Assembly (NCBI GenBank): GCA_934130435.1 | Contig: CAKOYB010000005.1 | Span: 1 to 64,000, forward strand | Direction: 5' to 3' | DNA length: 64,000 nt | Source of the DNA: an uncultured Clostridia bacterium | Lineage (GTDB): Bacteria; Bacillota; Clostridia; TANB77; CAG-508 | Shown here: piece after piece, positions 16,341 through 25,606 of the stretch | Numbering within the stretch: position 1 is the stretch's first letter | Layout of the letters: each line of letters begins with the position of its first letter | Notes under the pieces: model-generated | Seen by the model: the letters and a program-made list of their open reading frames with translations, nothing else | What the model was told of the DNA's origin: nothing | The model's database searches: none | Made by a program: the position numbers and the translations under genes

Positions 16341-18722
16341 TTAATTCTTTTCACTAATCTTTGCATATTTCTTAAGTTTTTCATATACTAGATAATTAAC
16401 TGTTCCAGCCGGAAAACTTCCATTTTGATTTCTTTTTCCAGCAGGTACCCCTGTTAGAATTTCAATTCCCTCTTCTATTGTTGAAACAGCATATATATGG
16501 AATTTTTTATTTTTAACTGCCTCAACCACTTCGTCAGATAGGTTTAAATTCATTATATTTTGTATTGGTATCATAACTCCGTGTGTGCCATCAAGTCCTC
16601 TCATTTTACAAACCTGATAAAATCCCTCTATTTTAGCATTTACTCCACCAATAGGTTGAATCTCTCCTTTTTGATTTACAGATCCAGTTACTGCTATAGC
16701 CTGATTAATAGGTAAACCAGATAAACTTGACAATAGTGCATATAACTCTGTACTAGACGCACTATCACCATCAACACCATTATATAACTGTTCAAAGCAT
16801 ATACTTGCAGTTAAAGATAATGGTATATCTTGTGCAAACATTTCTCCAATATAACCATTTAAAATTAGAACTCCCTTTGAATGAGTAGAACCAGAAAGTT
16901 CAACTTCTCTTTCAACATTTATTATTCCTGTTTTTCCTATATAAGTATTAGCTGTAATTTTAGCAGGTTTTCCAAACGTATAATCTCCTATTGTTAGTAC
17001 TGTTAATCCATTAATCTCGCCAACCTTTTCTCCTTTAGTATCTATTAGCAATGTATTCTCCTGAATCATTTCATTATATCTTGCGTCGTATTTTTTTACT
17101 CTTTCGATTCTTTCTTTTAATGCTTTTTCAACATGTTCAGCCTTTACTACTTTAGATTTAGACATTTTAGCCCAAGTACATGCTTCTCCTATTATTTGAG
17201 ATAAATCATTAAATCTTGTAGATAATTTATTTTGATTCTCAGCAAGTCTTGAAGCATATTCAATTACCTTTGCTGTTGCATATTTATCAAGATGTGCTAA
17301 TCCCTCTTGTTCACAAAATCCATGTATAAACCTAGAAAGTTTAACAACATTTTCTTCGGTTCTTGGAGCGTCGTCCTCAAATTCAACCTTTGCTTTAAAT
17401 AGTTTCCTAAAGTCTGAATCCATTGCAAGTAATGAATGATAAATTGAAGCATTTCCAATTAAAATAACTTTAACAGATAATGGAATTGGTTCTGGCTTTA
17501 ACGATACCATTACCATTGAAGATCTTTGATCTGCTGTATTTTCAATTGTTGTTTCTTTTACTCTTAAAGCTTTTTTCAAAGCTTCATAGCACATAGGATT
17601 TGCAATTAAGTCTTTAGCTTGAAAAACAATATATCCACCATTTGCTTGTTGTAAAAGTCCAGATTTAAGCATAGTATAATCTGTTTTTAAAGAGCCATAA
17701 TAATTCTCATATTCAAGTTTTCCAAAAATATTATGATATGAATAATTTGAATCCATAATAACAGGAGCACCTTCTAGGCTACTATTATCTACAAAAAGAT
17801 TTACTCTATAATTTAACCATGGTTTGTTAACCATCTGAGGTTGTGGTCCACTTGCTTGAGTAGTTTGCCCCTTATTTTCATCAACATATGCTGAGATATT
17901 TTTTAGTATATCTTGTTTAATATCATCTAAAAATTTATTAATCTTTTTATTTCTTTTAAAGTTTGCCTTAACCAAATTTATTCTGGCATTTACAGTAAGT
18001 AATGCTATATTAGACTGCCATTCTTGAATTTTGCTTTCAGATTCTTTTTCTATCGCTCTAATTTGACTAATTGCAGATATTATCTGTTCCTGAACAATAT
18101 TAGACTTATCTTCATATTCTTTCTTAATGCTTTCATCTAATTTTTCGAACTCTTCTTCTCCAATAGTCTTTCCATTAACAATTGGTGTCATATAAATTCC
18201 ATTTTGTGCAGCCTTTACCTGAAATCCATATTTAGCTGATTCACTATTTAGTTTTTCTAGTAGATTAGATCTCTTCTGTTCAAATTCTTGCTTAATAAGA
18301 GTTTTTTCTTTCTCAAAATCCTCATTATTAAATGTACTACTAATGTCATTTTTTATGTCTTTTATAAATTGATCCATTACATTTTTAAATTCTTTTCCTT
18401 GTCCTGCTGTAAGAGGAATAGCAACTGGTTCATTTGGGTTATCAAAATTATACACATAACACCAATCAGAAGGTATCTTCTTTTTCTTTGATATTGTATT
18501 TAAAAACTTTTTTACATACATTGTCTTTCCAACACCACTTGGACCCTCTAAGTAAAGATTATAGCCTTTTATATCAACATTAAGACCAAACTCTAATGCT
18601 TTTATTCCTCTATCTTGGCCTATTCCAGTTGATATTGGCTCTAATTCTGCAGTTGTTTCAAACGGTAACTTCTCCGGGTTACAATACTTTTTTAGGTTTT
18701 TATATGATAATTCATTTTTCAT
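16341..18722 (-). CDS. Lon-like ATP-dependent protease (LonB/LonC type)
   Basis: A 793-residue protein combining an AAA-type ATPase with a Lon peptidase domain. Walker A is GPSGVGKT (about 59-66), a long coiled insert follows (about 130-260), and sensor-like arginines precede the C-terminal domain. The catalytic Ser lies in GDSASS (about 654) and the Lys in NAKIEGF. It lacks the N-terminal substrate domain of classical LonA. The family degrades unfolded proteins in the cytoplasm. AGGAGG ribosome site. The peptidase dyad is intact, so it should be active. Confidence 0.9.
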   Translation of the reverse strand: MKNELSYKNLKKYCNPEKLPFETTAELEPISTGIGQDRGIKALEFGLNVDIKGYNLYLEGPSGVGKTMYVKKFLNTISKKKKIPSDWCYVYNFDNPNEPVAIPLTAGQGKEFKNVMDQFIKDIKNDISSTFNNEDFEKEKTLIKQEFEQKRSNLLEKLNSESAKYGFQVKAAQNGIYMTPIVNGKTIGEEEFEKLDESIKKEYEDKSNIVQEQIISAISQIRAIEKESESKIQEWQSNIALLTVNARINLVKANFKRNKKINKFLDDIKQDILKNISAYVDENKGQTTQASGPQPQMVNKPWLNYRVNLFVDNSSLEGAPVIMDSNYSYHNIFGKLEYENYYGSLKTDYTMLKSGLLQQANGGYIVFQAKDLIANPMCYEALKKALRVKETTIENTADQRSSMVMVSLKPEPIPLSVKVILIGNASIYHSLLAMDSDFRKLFKAKVEFEDDAPRTEENVVKLSRFIHGFCEQEGLAHLDKYATAKVIEYASRLAENQNKLSTRFNDLSQIIGEACTWAKMSKSKVVKAEHVEKALKERIERVKKYDARYNEMIQENTLLIDTKGEKVGEINGLTVLTIGDYTFGKPAKITANTYIGKTGIINVEREVELSGSTHSKGVLILNGYIGEMFAQDIPLSLTASICFEQLYNGVDGDSASSTELYALLSSLSGLPINQAIAVTGSVNQKGEIQPIGGVNAKIEGFYQVCKMRGLDGTHGVMIPIQNIMNLNLSDEVVEAVKNKKFHIYAVSTIEEGIEILTGVPAGKRNQNGSFPAGTVNYLVYEKLKKYAKISEKN

Positions 18723-18750
18723 TTGTTTTCCTCCACTTTTAAATTATCTT

Positions 18751-19191
18751 TTATAGATACAATGTCATAATAAGTGCATCATCTATATTATGATAATATT
18801 TTTTCCTTAGTCCAATTTCTTTAAAATTGTACTTTTGGTATAAACTAATTGCTATTTTATTATTTACATTAACTTCTAATGTTATATCTTTTATATTCCT
18901 GCTCTTTGCTATTTTTAGTAGTTCTTCTAGCATTCTAGTTCCAATTTTTTTATTTCTATATATTTTCTTAGTAACAATATTTGTTATGTGCGCTTCATCG
19001 TCTGGTTGCCAGATTCCTGCATATCCAATGATTTCATTTTTTTCATTAGTTGCAACAATATATTTAGACAATGGATTTTCAAGTTCACTTTTAAAAACAT
19101 TATATGTCCAAAAATCGTCAAATTCTTCTTTTAAACTTTCTTTGATTCTTTCTAAATCTTCTAATTGCATATCTTTAATTAATATTTCCAT
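18751..19191 (-). CDS. rimI: Ribosomal-protein-alanine N-acetyltransferase family (RimI-like)
   Basis: About 146 residues of GNAT fold. The acetyl-CoA loop is the KIYRNKKIGTRMLEELL region, and the C-terminal part has LEVNVNNKIAISLYQKYNF. Its start at MEILIKD is preceded by GGAAG and overlaps the end of tsaB by 17 nt. RimI next to TsaB is a common firmicute arrangement. N-terminal acetylation of S18 is the family role, though other protein substrates are possible. Confidence 0.85.
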   Translation of the reverse strand: MEILIKDMQLEDLERIKESLKEEFDDFWTYNVFKSELENPLSKYIVATNEKNEIIGYAGIWQPDDEAHITNIVTKKIYRNKKIGTRMLEELLKIAKSRNIKDITLEVNVNNKIAISLYQKYNFKEIGLRKKYYHNIDDALIMTLYL

Positions 19192-19870
19192 CTTTTTCTT
19201 CCAGTAACCTTTCTGCATTTGACTTTCTTAAGTATAGTGGTCTAATTTCGTTTTTTCCTTCATTGAAATTTTTATATGCAATTATTGCAAGGTTATGTGC
19301 ATTTAATTTATTTTCGCTGTCATCTTTAAATATGCTATTTTGATTTAATTCATAAATTATTTTTTCTTTATAGTTACTTGCTCCATCTCCGACAAATATT
19401 ATCTTATCATTTATTTCTTTAAGCTTTGTAATTACATTGTCAATAGAATCAAATTTAAAGTTTTCTATAGCTTTAATTTGCTCTTCTTTCTTTTCAAAAA
19501 GTCCAAAATACACATTATTATTTTTAGCATCTATCAATGAACATATAATTCCAGATTCCTTAACATTATATGCTAAATTTTCTAATGAACTAACTCCATA
19601 TACATATTTATTGCTAAAATCTGCAAACCCCTTTACAGTTGCAATTCCTATTCGTATTCCTGTAAACGACCCAGGACCTATATCACATGTAAATAAGTCT
19701 ATATCATCTAATTCTAATTTGTTCTTTTTTAATATTTCATCTATTGTTGGCATTACCTTTACTGAATGCGTATTCTCATCTTCAATTAAAATTTCATCAA
19801 TTATTTTGTCATTTTCAGAAATGGCAACTCCACATATTTTACTAGATGTTTCTATTGCTAAAATCTTCAT
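19175..19870 (-). CDS. tsaB: tRNA threonylcarbamoyladenosine biosynthesis protein TsaB
   Basis: A 231-residue ASKHA-fold protein, the partner and scaffold of TsaD in making t6A37 of ANN-decoding tRNAs. MKILAIETSS, DIGPGSFTGIRIG and the following GFADFSNKYVYGVSSLE are diagnostic. It overlaps rimI. The partners tsaD and tsaE are not in the window. Confidence 0.93.
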   Translation of the reverse strand: MKILAIETSSKICGVAISENDKIIDEILIEDENTHSVKVMPTIDEILKKNKLELDDIDLFTCDIGPGSFTGIRIGIATVKGFADFSNKYVYGVSSLENLAYNVKESGIICSLIDAKNNNVYFGLFEKKEEQIKAIENFKFDSIDNVITKLKEINDKIIFVGDGASNYKEKIIYELNQNSIFKDDSENKLNAHNLAIIAYKNFNEGKNEIRPLYLRKSNAERLLEEKDGNIN

Positions 19871-19903
19871 TTATGTTTTACTACATTACCCTTCTATAAA
19901 TTA

Positions 19904-20833
19904 CTATGCTTTATTACTTGATCCAAATACGTCTCTTATTTTGTGTTGTACAGTTTGTTTTATTAAATCTCTAGCAGGTCCCAAGTATTTTCTAGGGTCA
20001 AAAACTGCTGGATTTTCTGAAAATTCTTTTCTTATTGCTCCAGTCATTGCAAGTCTTAAATCTGTATCTACATTAATTTTTGAAACTCCAGAAATACTTG
20101 CCTCATGTAATATTTCATCTGGAACTCCTTTTGCTCCAGGAATATTAGCTCCATACTTGTTGCACATCTCAACTAATTCTGGTATTACTGTTGATGCTCC
20201 ATGTAATACTATTGGAGTATTTGGAATTAATTCCTTAACTTTTGCTAATATATCAAATCTAAGCTTTGCTTCTCCTTTAAATTTGTAAGCTCCGTGGCTA
20301 GTACCAATTGCTATAGCTAATGAATCACATCCTGTTCTTTCTACAAATTCTCTAGCCTGTTCTGGATCTGTATACATTGCATCACTAGCTGCCACATTAA
20401 CATCATCTTCTATTCCTGCTAACTTTCCAAGTTCTGCTTCTACTACAACGCCTCTTTCATGTGCATAATCTACTACTTTCTTAGTTAATGCTACATTTTC
20501 TTCAAAATCATATTTTGATCCATCTATCATAACAGATGTAAATCCTGCATCTATGCATTCTTTACATGTTTCAAAATCTGGACCATGGTCTAAATGTAAT
20601 ACTATTGGAATATTTGTTTCTTCAACTGCAGCTTCTACCATCTTCTTTAAATAAACTGGTCTTGCATATTTAATTGCACTTGATGAAGCTTGTAATATTA
20701 CAGGTGAGTTTTCTTCTGATGCTGCATCTACAATCGCTTGTATAATTTCCATATTATTTACATTAAAAGCTCCAATTGCAAATCCTTCCTTCATAGATTT
20801 TTCAAACATTTCTTTAGTTGTAACTAATGACAT
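19904..20833 (-). CDS. fba: Class II fructose-bisphosphate aldolase
   Basis: A 309-residue zinc-dependent aldolase of glycolysis and gluconeogenesis. Zinc ligands are in VLHLDHGPDFE, SHGAYKF and VLHGAS; GAFNVNNMEI and INVDTDLRLA are family landmarks. AAGGAGG ribosome site. It sits alone between the tsaB pair and the deacetylase gene. Confidence 0.95.
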   Translation of the reverse strand: MSLVTTKEMFEKSMKEGFAIGAFNVNNMEIIQAIVDAASEENSPVILQASSSAIKYARPVYLKKMVEAAVEETNIPIVLHLDHGPDFETCKECIDAGFTSVMIDGSKYDFEENVALTKKVVDYAHERGVVVEAELGKLAGIEDDVNVAASDAMYTDPEQAREFVERTGCDSLAIAIGTSHGAYKFKGEAKLRFDILAKVKELIPNTPIVLHGASTVIPELVEMCNKYGANIPGAKGVPDEILHEASISGVSKINVDTDLRLAMTGAIRKEFSENPAVFDPRKYLGPARDLIKQTVQHKIRDVFGSSNKA

Positions 20834-20879
20834 AAAAATTCCTCCTTAAATTATTTTTTATAAATTTTCTTATTGTGTA

Positions 20880-21797
20880 TTATTTCATAATACTATAAAA
20901 ATTGTCAAATTCATATCCTTGTTCTCTTAAATAGTTTATTACATCTTGCAGAGTTTCATATGTTAAAATTTTGGTTTCTGCATCATGCATTAATATAACT
21001 AATGAACTTTTTCCATCTGATGTCTTTTTTAGATTTTCTATTATAGATTCTTTAGTTTGTATTCCTTCTGCATCTTTGGTTAAGCAATTCCAATCTATAA
21101 AAGATATATTATTTTCATGTAAAGTCTGCTTTGCTTTGCTTTTTAATTTACTATATTTTCCTCCAGTAGATCCACCAGGAAATCTAAATAAATGACTAGA
21201 ATATTCATCTATGCCTAAAGCACTCTGTATGCTTTTTTCTGTTTTATTATACTCATTTAGAACTTCTTGTTCAGATTTATATATTTTTGAATATTGATGT
21301 GAATATCCGTGATTTGCTATATAATGTCCTTCATTATATTCTCTAATTAGTATGTCTTTATTTGCATTTACATTACTTCCTAATACAAAAAAAGTGGCTT
21401 TTATATTTTCCTTTTTTAATAAATCTAAAATTAATGGTGTAACTGCCTTTGATGGTCCATCATCAAAAGTTAAATAAGCAATTTTCTTCTCGGTGTTATA
21501 TATGTTTTTCATTTTGTTTTTTGCTTCTTCTGTATACTGAGGCAGTTTTATTTCTTCTTTTTGTTCCTTAATTTCTGTGTTTATAATCTGATTTGTATTA
21601 AAGTTTTGTTTTAGTTGATTAGTTGAATTTATAATTCCATTTTTTCTTTTTTGTTTTGATATATATTTTATATTATACATATTTGCTGCATATATTCCTA
21701 ATAAACTAAGCACAATTATAGTTAGGACTGTTAGCACAATTATTATTATGATCTTTTTTCTGTTATTTCCATTTGCACTTTCAAGTTCTATCTGCAA
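20880..21797 (-). CDS. Membrane-anchored polysaccharide deacetylase (NodB domain)
   Basis: A 305-residue protein. A cytoplasmic tip, one membrane helix (about 17-38) and a linker precede the NodB domain (about 105-300). Motifs: TFDDGPS (catalytic base and metal Asp), HGYSHQ (metal histidines), RFPGGS, DWN and LMHD. The family removes acetyl groups from peptidoglycan or other amino sugars outside the membrane; the exact substrate is unknown. It starts at TTG with AAGGTGA 6 nt upstream. Confidence 0.9.
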   Translation of the reverse strand: MQIELESANGNNRKKIIIIIVLTVLTIIVLSLLGIYAANMYNIKYISKQKRKNGIINSTNQLKQNFNTNQIINTEIKEQKEEIKLPQYTEEAKNKMKNIYNTEKKIAYLTFDDGPSKAVTPLILDLLKKENIKATFFVLGSNVNANKDILIREYNEGHYIANHGYSHQYSKIYKSEQEVLNEYNKTEKSIQSALGIDEYSSHLFRFPGGSTGGKYSKLKSKAKQTLHENNISFIDWNCLTKDAEGIQTKESIIENLKKTSDGKSSLVILMHDAETKILTYETLQDVINYLREQGYEFDNFYSIMK

Positions 21798-21934
21798 TTT
21801 TTGTCACCTTTTTTCTTTTTTTATCTAATAATATTATATCCATTTTTTTTATAAAATCAATATTAATTTCTTGAATATTTTTTATTATTTAGAAAATAAT
21901 ATATTTAGTATTTATTTATATGGAGGTGCTTAAA

Positions 21935-22003
21935 ATGGAAAAAAGTAATAAGAATAAAAATGGAAATAAAAATACTAATACTAATAATCAAAATAATAAA
22001 TAA
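21935..22003 (+). CDS. Possible 22-residue Asn/Lys peptide
   Basis: An ATG with a strong GGAGG 8 nt upstream opens a 22-codon frame made almost only of Asn, Lys, Thr and Gly (MEKSNKNKNGNK...). AT-rich sequence gives such codons by chance, but the ribosome site is good and a large hairpin follows. It recalls small basic spore-type peptides, but no family is recognised. Confidence 0.4.
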   Translation: MEKSNKNKNGNKNTNTNNQNNK

Positions 22004-22045
22004 TAAAACTCTAATTTTTAGTATATAGTTTAAGCCAAAAAGAAA

Positions 22046-22227
22046 AAGTGTTAACTAAAGTTTTTACTTTGTTAACACTTAGTTCTATTATAGGAAAGTT
22101 CTCCGAACTTCCTATAATAGAACTATATTGCACAGAAATTTGCTTTGCAAATTTCGCACACGAACAAAGACGCGGACTTTAAAATATTTTAATAAGTACA
22201 AAAGTTATTAATGTCCGCTTTTGTTCT
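22046..22227. repeat. Cluster of hairpins between a small ORF and uvrA
   Basis: Four hairpins in a row: AAGTGTTAAC / GTTAACACTT; AGTTCTATTATAGGAA / TTCCTATAATAGAACT; GAAATTTGC / GCAAATTTC; and GAACAAAGACGCGGAC paired with GTCCGC-TTTTGTTC before TTTTTT (about 22163-22227). The last is a plausible terminator for plus-strand transcription. Together they fill the gene-free space between 22004 and 22230. Confidence 0.65.
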
Positions 22228-22230
22228 TTT

Positions 22231-25101
22231 TTACGTATTTTGTTCTTCCAGAAACTTCTTTAAAAATTTTCCTGTATATGACCTTTCGTTTTTTATAATC
22301 TGTTCTGGTGTACCAACTTGTACAACTGTTCCTCCTGCATCTCCGCCTTCTGGTCCAAGATCAATTATATAATCTGCCGTTTTTATTAAGTCCAAATTAT
22401 GTTCTATAACTATAATTGTGTTTCCTGTATCAACTAATCTTTGTAAAATATTAACTAATTTATGAACATCTGCTATATGAAGTCCTGTAGTTGGTTCATC
22501 TAATATATATAAAGTTTTTCCTGTTGGTTTTTTAGATAATTCTGTAGCAAGTTTAACTCTTTGAGCTTCTCCTCCAGATAATGTTGTTGAAGACTGTCCT
22601 AGTTTAATGTACCCTAACCCTACATCATATAAAGTCTGGATCTTTTGTTTTATTCTAGGTAAATTCTTAAAAAATTCTAAGGCTTCTTCCACTGTCATTT
22701 CTAAAACATCTGAAATTGTTTTTCCTTTATACTTTACTTGTAAAGTTTCACTATTATACCTTTTTCCATGACAAACTTCACATGGAACATAAACATCAGG
22801 TAAAAAGTGCATTCCAATTTTTATAATTCCATCACCTTGACAAGCCTCGCATCTTCCACCTTGAACATTAAAACTAAATCTTCCTTTTTCGTATCCTCTT
22901 AACTTTGCTTCGTTAGTTCCAGCAAATAGTTCTCTAATAAAGTCAAAAACTCCTGTATATGTTGCCGGATTTGATCTTGGTGTTCTACCTATAGGAGACT
23001 GATCTATATTTATAATCTTATCTATATTAGATAAGCCTTTTATCTCCTTGCTTTTTCCTGGCTTTTCCTTTGCCCCATTAAGATCTCTTGCAATTGTTTT
23101 ATAAAGTACATCATTAACCAATGTACTTTTTCCAGAACCAGAAACACCTGTAACACATGTAAACACTCCTAGTGGGAATCTTACATTTATATTTTTTAAA
23201 TTATGTTCTCGTGCTCCCACAACTTCAATAAATTCTTTTTTTGGTTTTCTTCTTTTTTCTGGAACTTTAATTTGTTTTTTTCTTGATAAATACTGCCCTG
23301 TAATAGATTCTGGGATATTCATTATTTCTTTTGCTGTACCTTGTGCCATAACCCTTCCTCCATGTACTCCAGGTCCTGGTCCTATATCTATTATTTGATC
23401 TGCAGCTAACATTGTATCTTCATCATGCTCAACAACTATAACTGTATTTCCTATATCTCTTAGTTTTTTAAGTGTAGCAATAAGTTTATCATTATCTCTT
23501 TGATGTAATCCAATACTTGGTTCATCTAATATATATAACACTCCCGTCAGTGCTGAGCCTATTTGTGTTGCAAGTCTTATACGTTGTACTTCTCCTCCAG
23601 ACAAAGTACCTGCTGATCTAGATAATGTCAAGTATTCTAATCCTACATCCATTAAGAATTGTAGTCTTTTGTTAAGTTCTTTTAAAATCTGATTAGAAAT
23701 TAATTCTTCCTTTTTAGTTAGTTTTAAATTATTAATATAATCTTTAATCTCATTTATTGGCATATCTGTTAATTCTTTAATATTTTTGCTTCCAACTTTA
23801 ACTGCCAAACTTTCTTTTCTTAATCTTGCTCCTTTGCACTCTGGACAATCGCTTTCACTCATATAGAACTCATAAAAATCTCTCATTCCCTGTGATTTTG
23901 TTTCTGAATGACGTCTTTCCAATGTTGGTATAACACCCTCAAATGGCGAAGTGAATTTTCTCGTTCCAGAAGGTGAAGTATATTCAAAGCTAATTTCTTC
24001 GTCACCTGTGCCATATAAAATTTTTTCTAAGAACCATCTTGGTAGTTTTTTAATTGGTACATTAATATTTACATCATAATGCTTTGCAATACTTTCAAAG
24101 TACATTTTAGCCATTGTTTCCGATTTTTTCATCGTACTTGCACCAAAAGCTTTCACCCCATCATAAAGAGTTTTGTCTTTATCTGGTATTATTAAATCTT
24201 CATCCATTTTCATTAAATAACCTATTCCTGCACATGATGGACATGCTCCAAATGGATTATTAAACGAAAACATTCTTGGCGATAATTCTTCAAAGCTTAT
24301 ACCACATTCTGGACATGCATAATTAGTACTGTATAAAATATCTTCATCTTTCTTGTTTGTAGAACCATTCTCAGCTGCATTTCTGTTTGATACATTAATC
24401 ATTACAATGTTATTTGCGTGTTTTAATGCTATTTCAACTGATTCAGTTAATCTACTTTTTATATCTTCTTTTATAACTAATCTGTCTACTATTAATTCAA
24501 CATTATGTTTTTTCTTTCTATCAATTTGTAGATCATCAGATAGTTCAACTACTTCTCCATCTATTCTTGCACGTACAAATCCTTCTTTTTGGAAGTCTTG
24601 TAACATTTTTATAAATTCACCTTTTCTTCCTCTAACTATTGGTGATAGAACTTGTATTTTAGTTCCTTCTTGTAGCTTCATTATTTCATCCACTATTTGG
24701 TCTATAGTTTGCTTCTCTATTTTCTTTCCACAGTTTGGGCAAAAGGGTACACCAATTCTTGCATATAATAGTCTAATATAATCATAAATTTCTGTAACTG
24801 TCCCAACTGTAGATCTAGGATTTTTGGAAGTTGTTTTTTGATCTATTGAAATGGCTGGTGACAACCCTTCTATTAATTCAACATCTGGTTTTTCCATCAA
24901 ACCAAGAAACTGTCTAGCATATGCAGATAAACTTTCTACATATCTCCTTTGACCTTCTGCGTATAAAGTATCAAATGCTAAAGATGACTTTCCAGATCCA
25001 GATAATCCTGTTATTACTACCAATTTATCTCTTGGTATTTCTAAGTTTATATTCTTTAGATTGTGTTCTTTTGCTCCCTTTATTATTATTTTATCATTCA
25101 T
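22231..25101 (-). CDS. uvrA: Excinuclease ABC subunit A
   Basis: A 956-residue DNA damage sensor of nucleotide-excision repair. It has two ABC ATPase modules (Walker A GLSGSGKSS and GVSGSGKST; signatures LSGGEVQRIRLA and LSGGEAQRVKLA). Zinc-binding CxxC pairs include CPNC, CPEC/CPSC and CEAC...CEVC. Length is normal. uvrB and uvrC are not in the window. The start follows AGGGGG at some distance. Confidence 0.97.
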   Translation of the reverse strand: MNDKIIIKGAKEHNLKNINLEIPRDKLVVITGLSGSGKSSLAFDTLYAEGQRRYVESLSAYARQFLGLMEKPDVELIEGLSPAISIDQKTTSKNPRSTVGTVTEIYDYIRLLYARIGVPFCPNCGKKIEKQTIDQIVDEIMKLQEGTKIQVLSPIVRGRKGEFIKMLQDFQKEGFVRARIDGEVVELSDDLQIDRKKKHNVELIVDRLVIKEDIKSRLTESVEIALKHANNIVMINVSNRNAAENGSTNKKDEDILYSTNYACPECGISFEELSPRMFSFNNPFGACPSCAGIGYLMKMDEDLIIPDKDKTLYDGVKAFGASTMKKSETMAKMYFESIAKHYDVNINVPIKKLPRWFLEKILYGTGDEEISFEYTSPSGTRKFTSPFEGVIPTLERRHSETKSQGMRDFYEFYMSESDCPECKGARLRKESLAVKVGSKNIKELTDMPINEIKDYINNLKLTKKEELISNQILKELNKRLQFLMDVGLEYLTLSRSAGTLSGGEVQRIRLATQIGSALTGVLYILDEPSIGLHQRDNDKLIATLKKLRDIGNTVIVVEHDEDTMLAADQIIDIGPGPGVHGGRVMAQGTAKEIMNIPESITGQYLSRKKQIKVPEKRRKPKKEFIEVVGAREHNLKNINVRFPLGVFTCVTGVSGSGKSTLVNDVLYKTIARDLNGAKEKPGKSKEIKGLSNIDKIINIDQSPIGRTPRSNPATYTGVFDFIRELFAGTNEAKLRGYEKGRFSFNVQGGRCEACQGDGIIKIGMHFLPDVYVPCEVCHGKRYNSETLQVKYKGKTISDVLEMTVEEALEFFKNLPRIKQKIQTLYDVGLGYIKLGQSSTTLSGGEAQRVKLATELSKKPTGKTLYILDEPTTGLHIADVHKLVNILQRLVDTGNTIIVIEHNLDLIKTADYIIDLGPEGGDAGGTVVQVGTPEQIIKNERSYTGKFLKKFLEEQNT

Positions 25102-25161
25102 TATTTATAAAATCCCCCTAAATAATGTTTATATTATAAAACAAAAGTTTGTATGTGTCAA

Positions 25162-25296
25162 GAACAAAGCGACTTTAGTCGCCCTTTGTTCTCGCCGATT
25201 TGAGTTTCCGAATGGAATGAGGAAAACTCAAAGGCAATAGCGATTATAGCATTTTTTATATAGTAGGAAATGACAAATTTCCTACTATATAAAAAA
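25162..25296. repeat. Dispersed three-hairpin element, copy B
   Basis: The GCGACTTTAGTCGC hairpin inside GAACAAAG/CTTTGTTC arms, then TTTGAGTTTCC/GGAAAACTCAAA, then a TATATAGTAGGAAAT palindrome. It closely matches copy A at 14415-14550. It lies downstream of the small zinc-finger gene. Confidence 0.8.
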
Positions 25297-25333
25297 TGCA
25301 TGTGCTCAGAAAAAACTGTGCACATGCTTCTCT

Positions 25334-25546
25334 TTAATTGTGATAATACTCTTCCAATGCAGAAGAATTCCAGTCTTGAGCATCCCATTCTGGGGGATCA
25401 AGCTTATGAATTTCCTGTCCTACCTTGCAAAAGTTAGCACAATCAAGAGGATCGACGACTTCAAAATTTCTTTCAGCTCTTTCTTTACATTTCATGCATT
25501 GCTGATTCAAAATTTTTAGTCTTTCATCTTTCTGCTTCTGAGTCAT
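25334..25546 (-). CDS. Small zinc-finger-like protein
   Basis: A 70-residue protein with CMKC near the N-terminus and DCANFCKVGQEIHKL in the middle: a CxxC...CxxxC arrangement like the small zinc-finger proteins of Bacillus (C2HC-type). The C-terminal half is acidic and Trp-containing (EWDAQDWN). GAGGTGA precedes the ATG. Function unknown; cytoplasmic, possibly nucleic-acid or protein binding. Confidence 0.65.
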   Translation of the reverse strand: MTQKQKDERLKILNQQCMKCKERAERNFEVVDPLDCANFCKVGQEIHKLDPPEWDAQDWNSSALEEYYHN

Positions 25547-25606
25547 TTACTCTCACCTCAGAATAATTATACCACTTTTTTAAGTATTTATCAATAAATT
25601 TTATGT

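Noticed and set aside
25158..25388. 76-codon minus-strand frame
   Set aside because: It overlaps the zinc-finger gene in another frame and runs into the three-hairpin element; composition is not protein-like.
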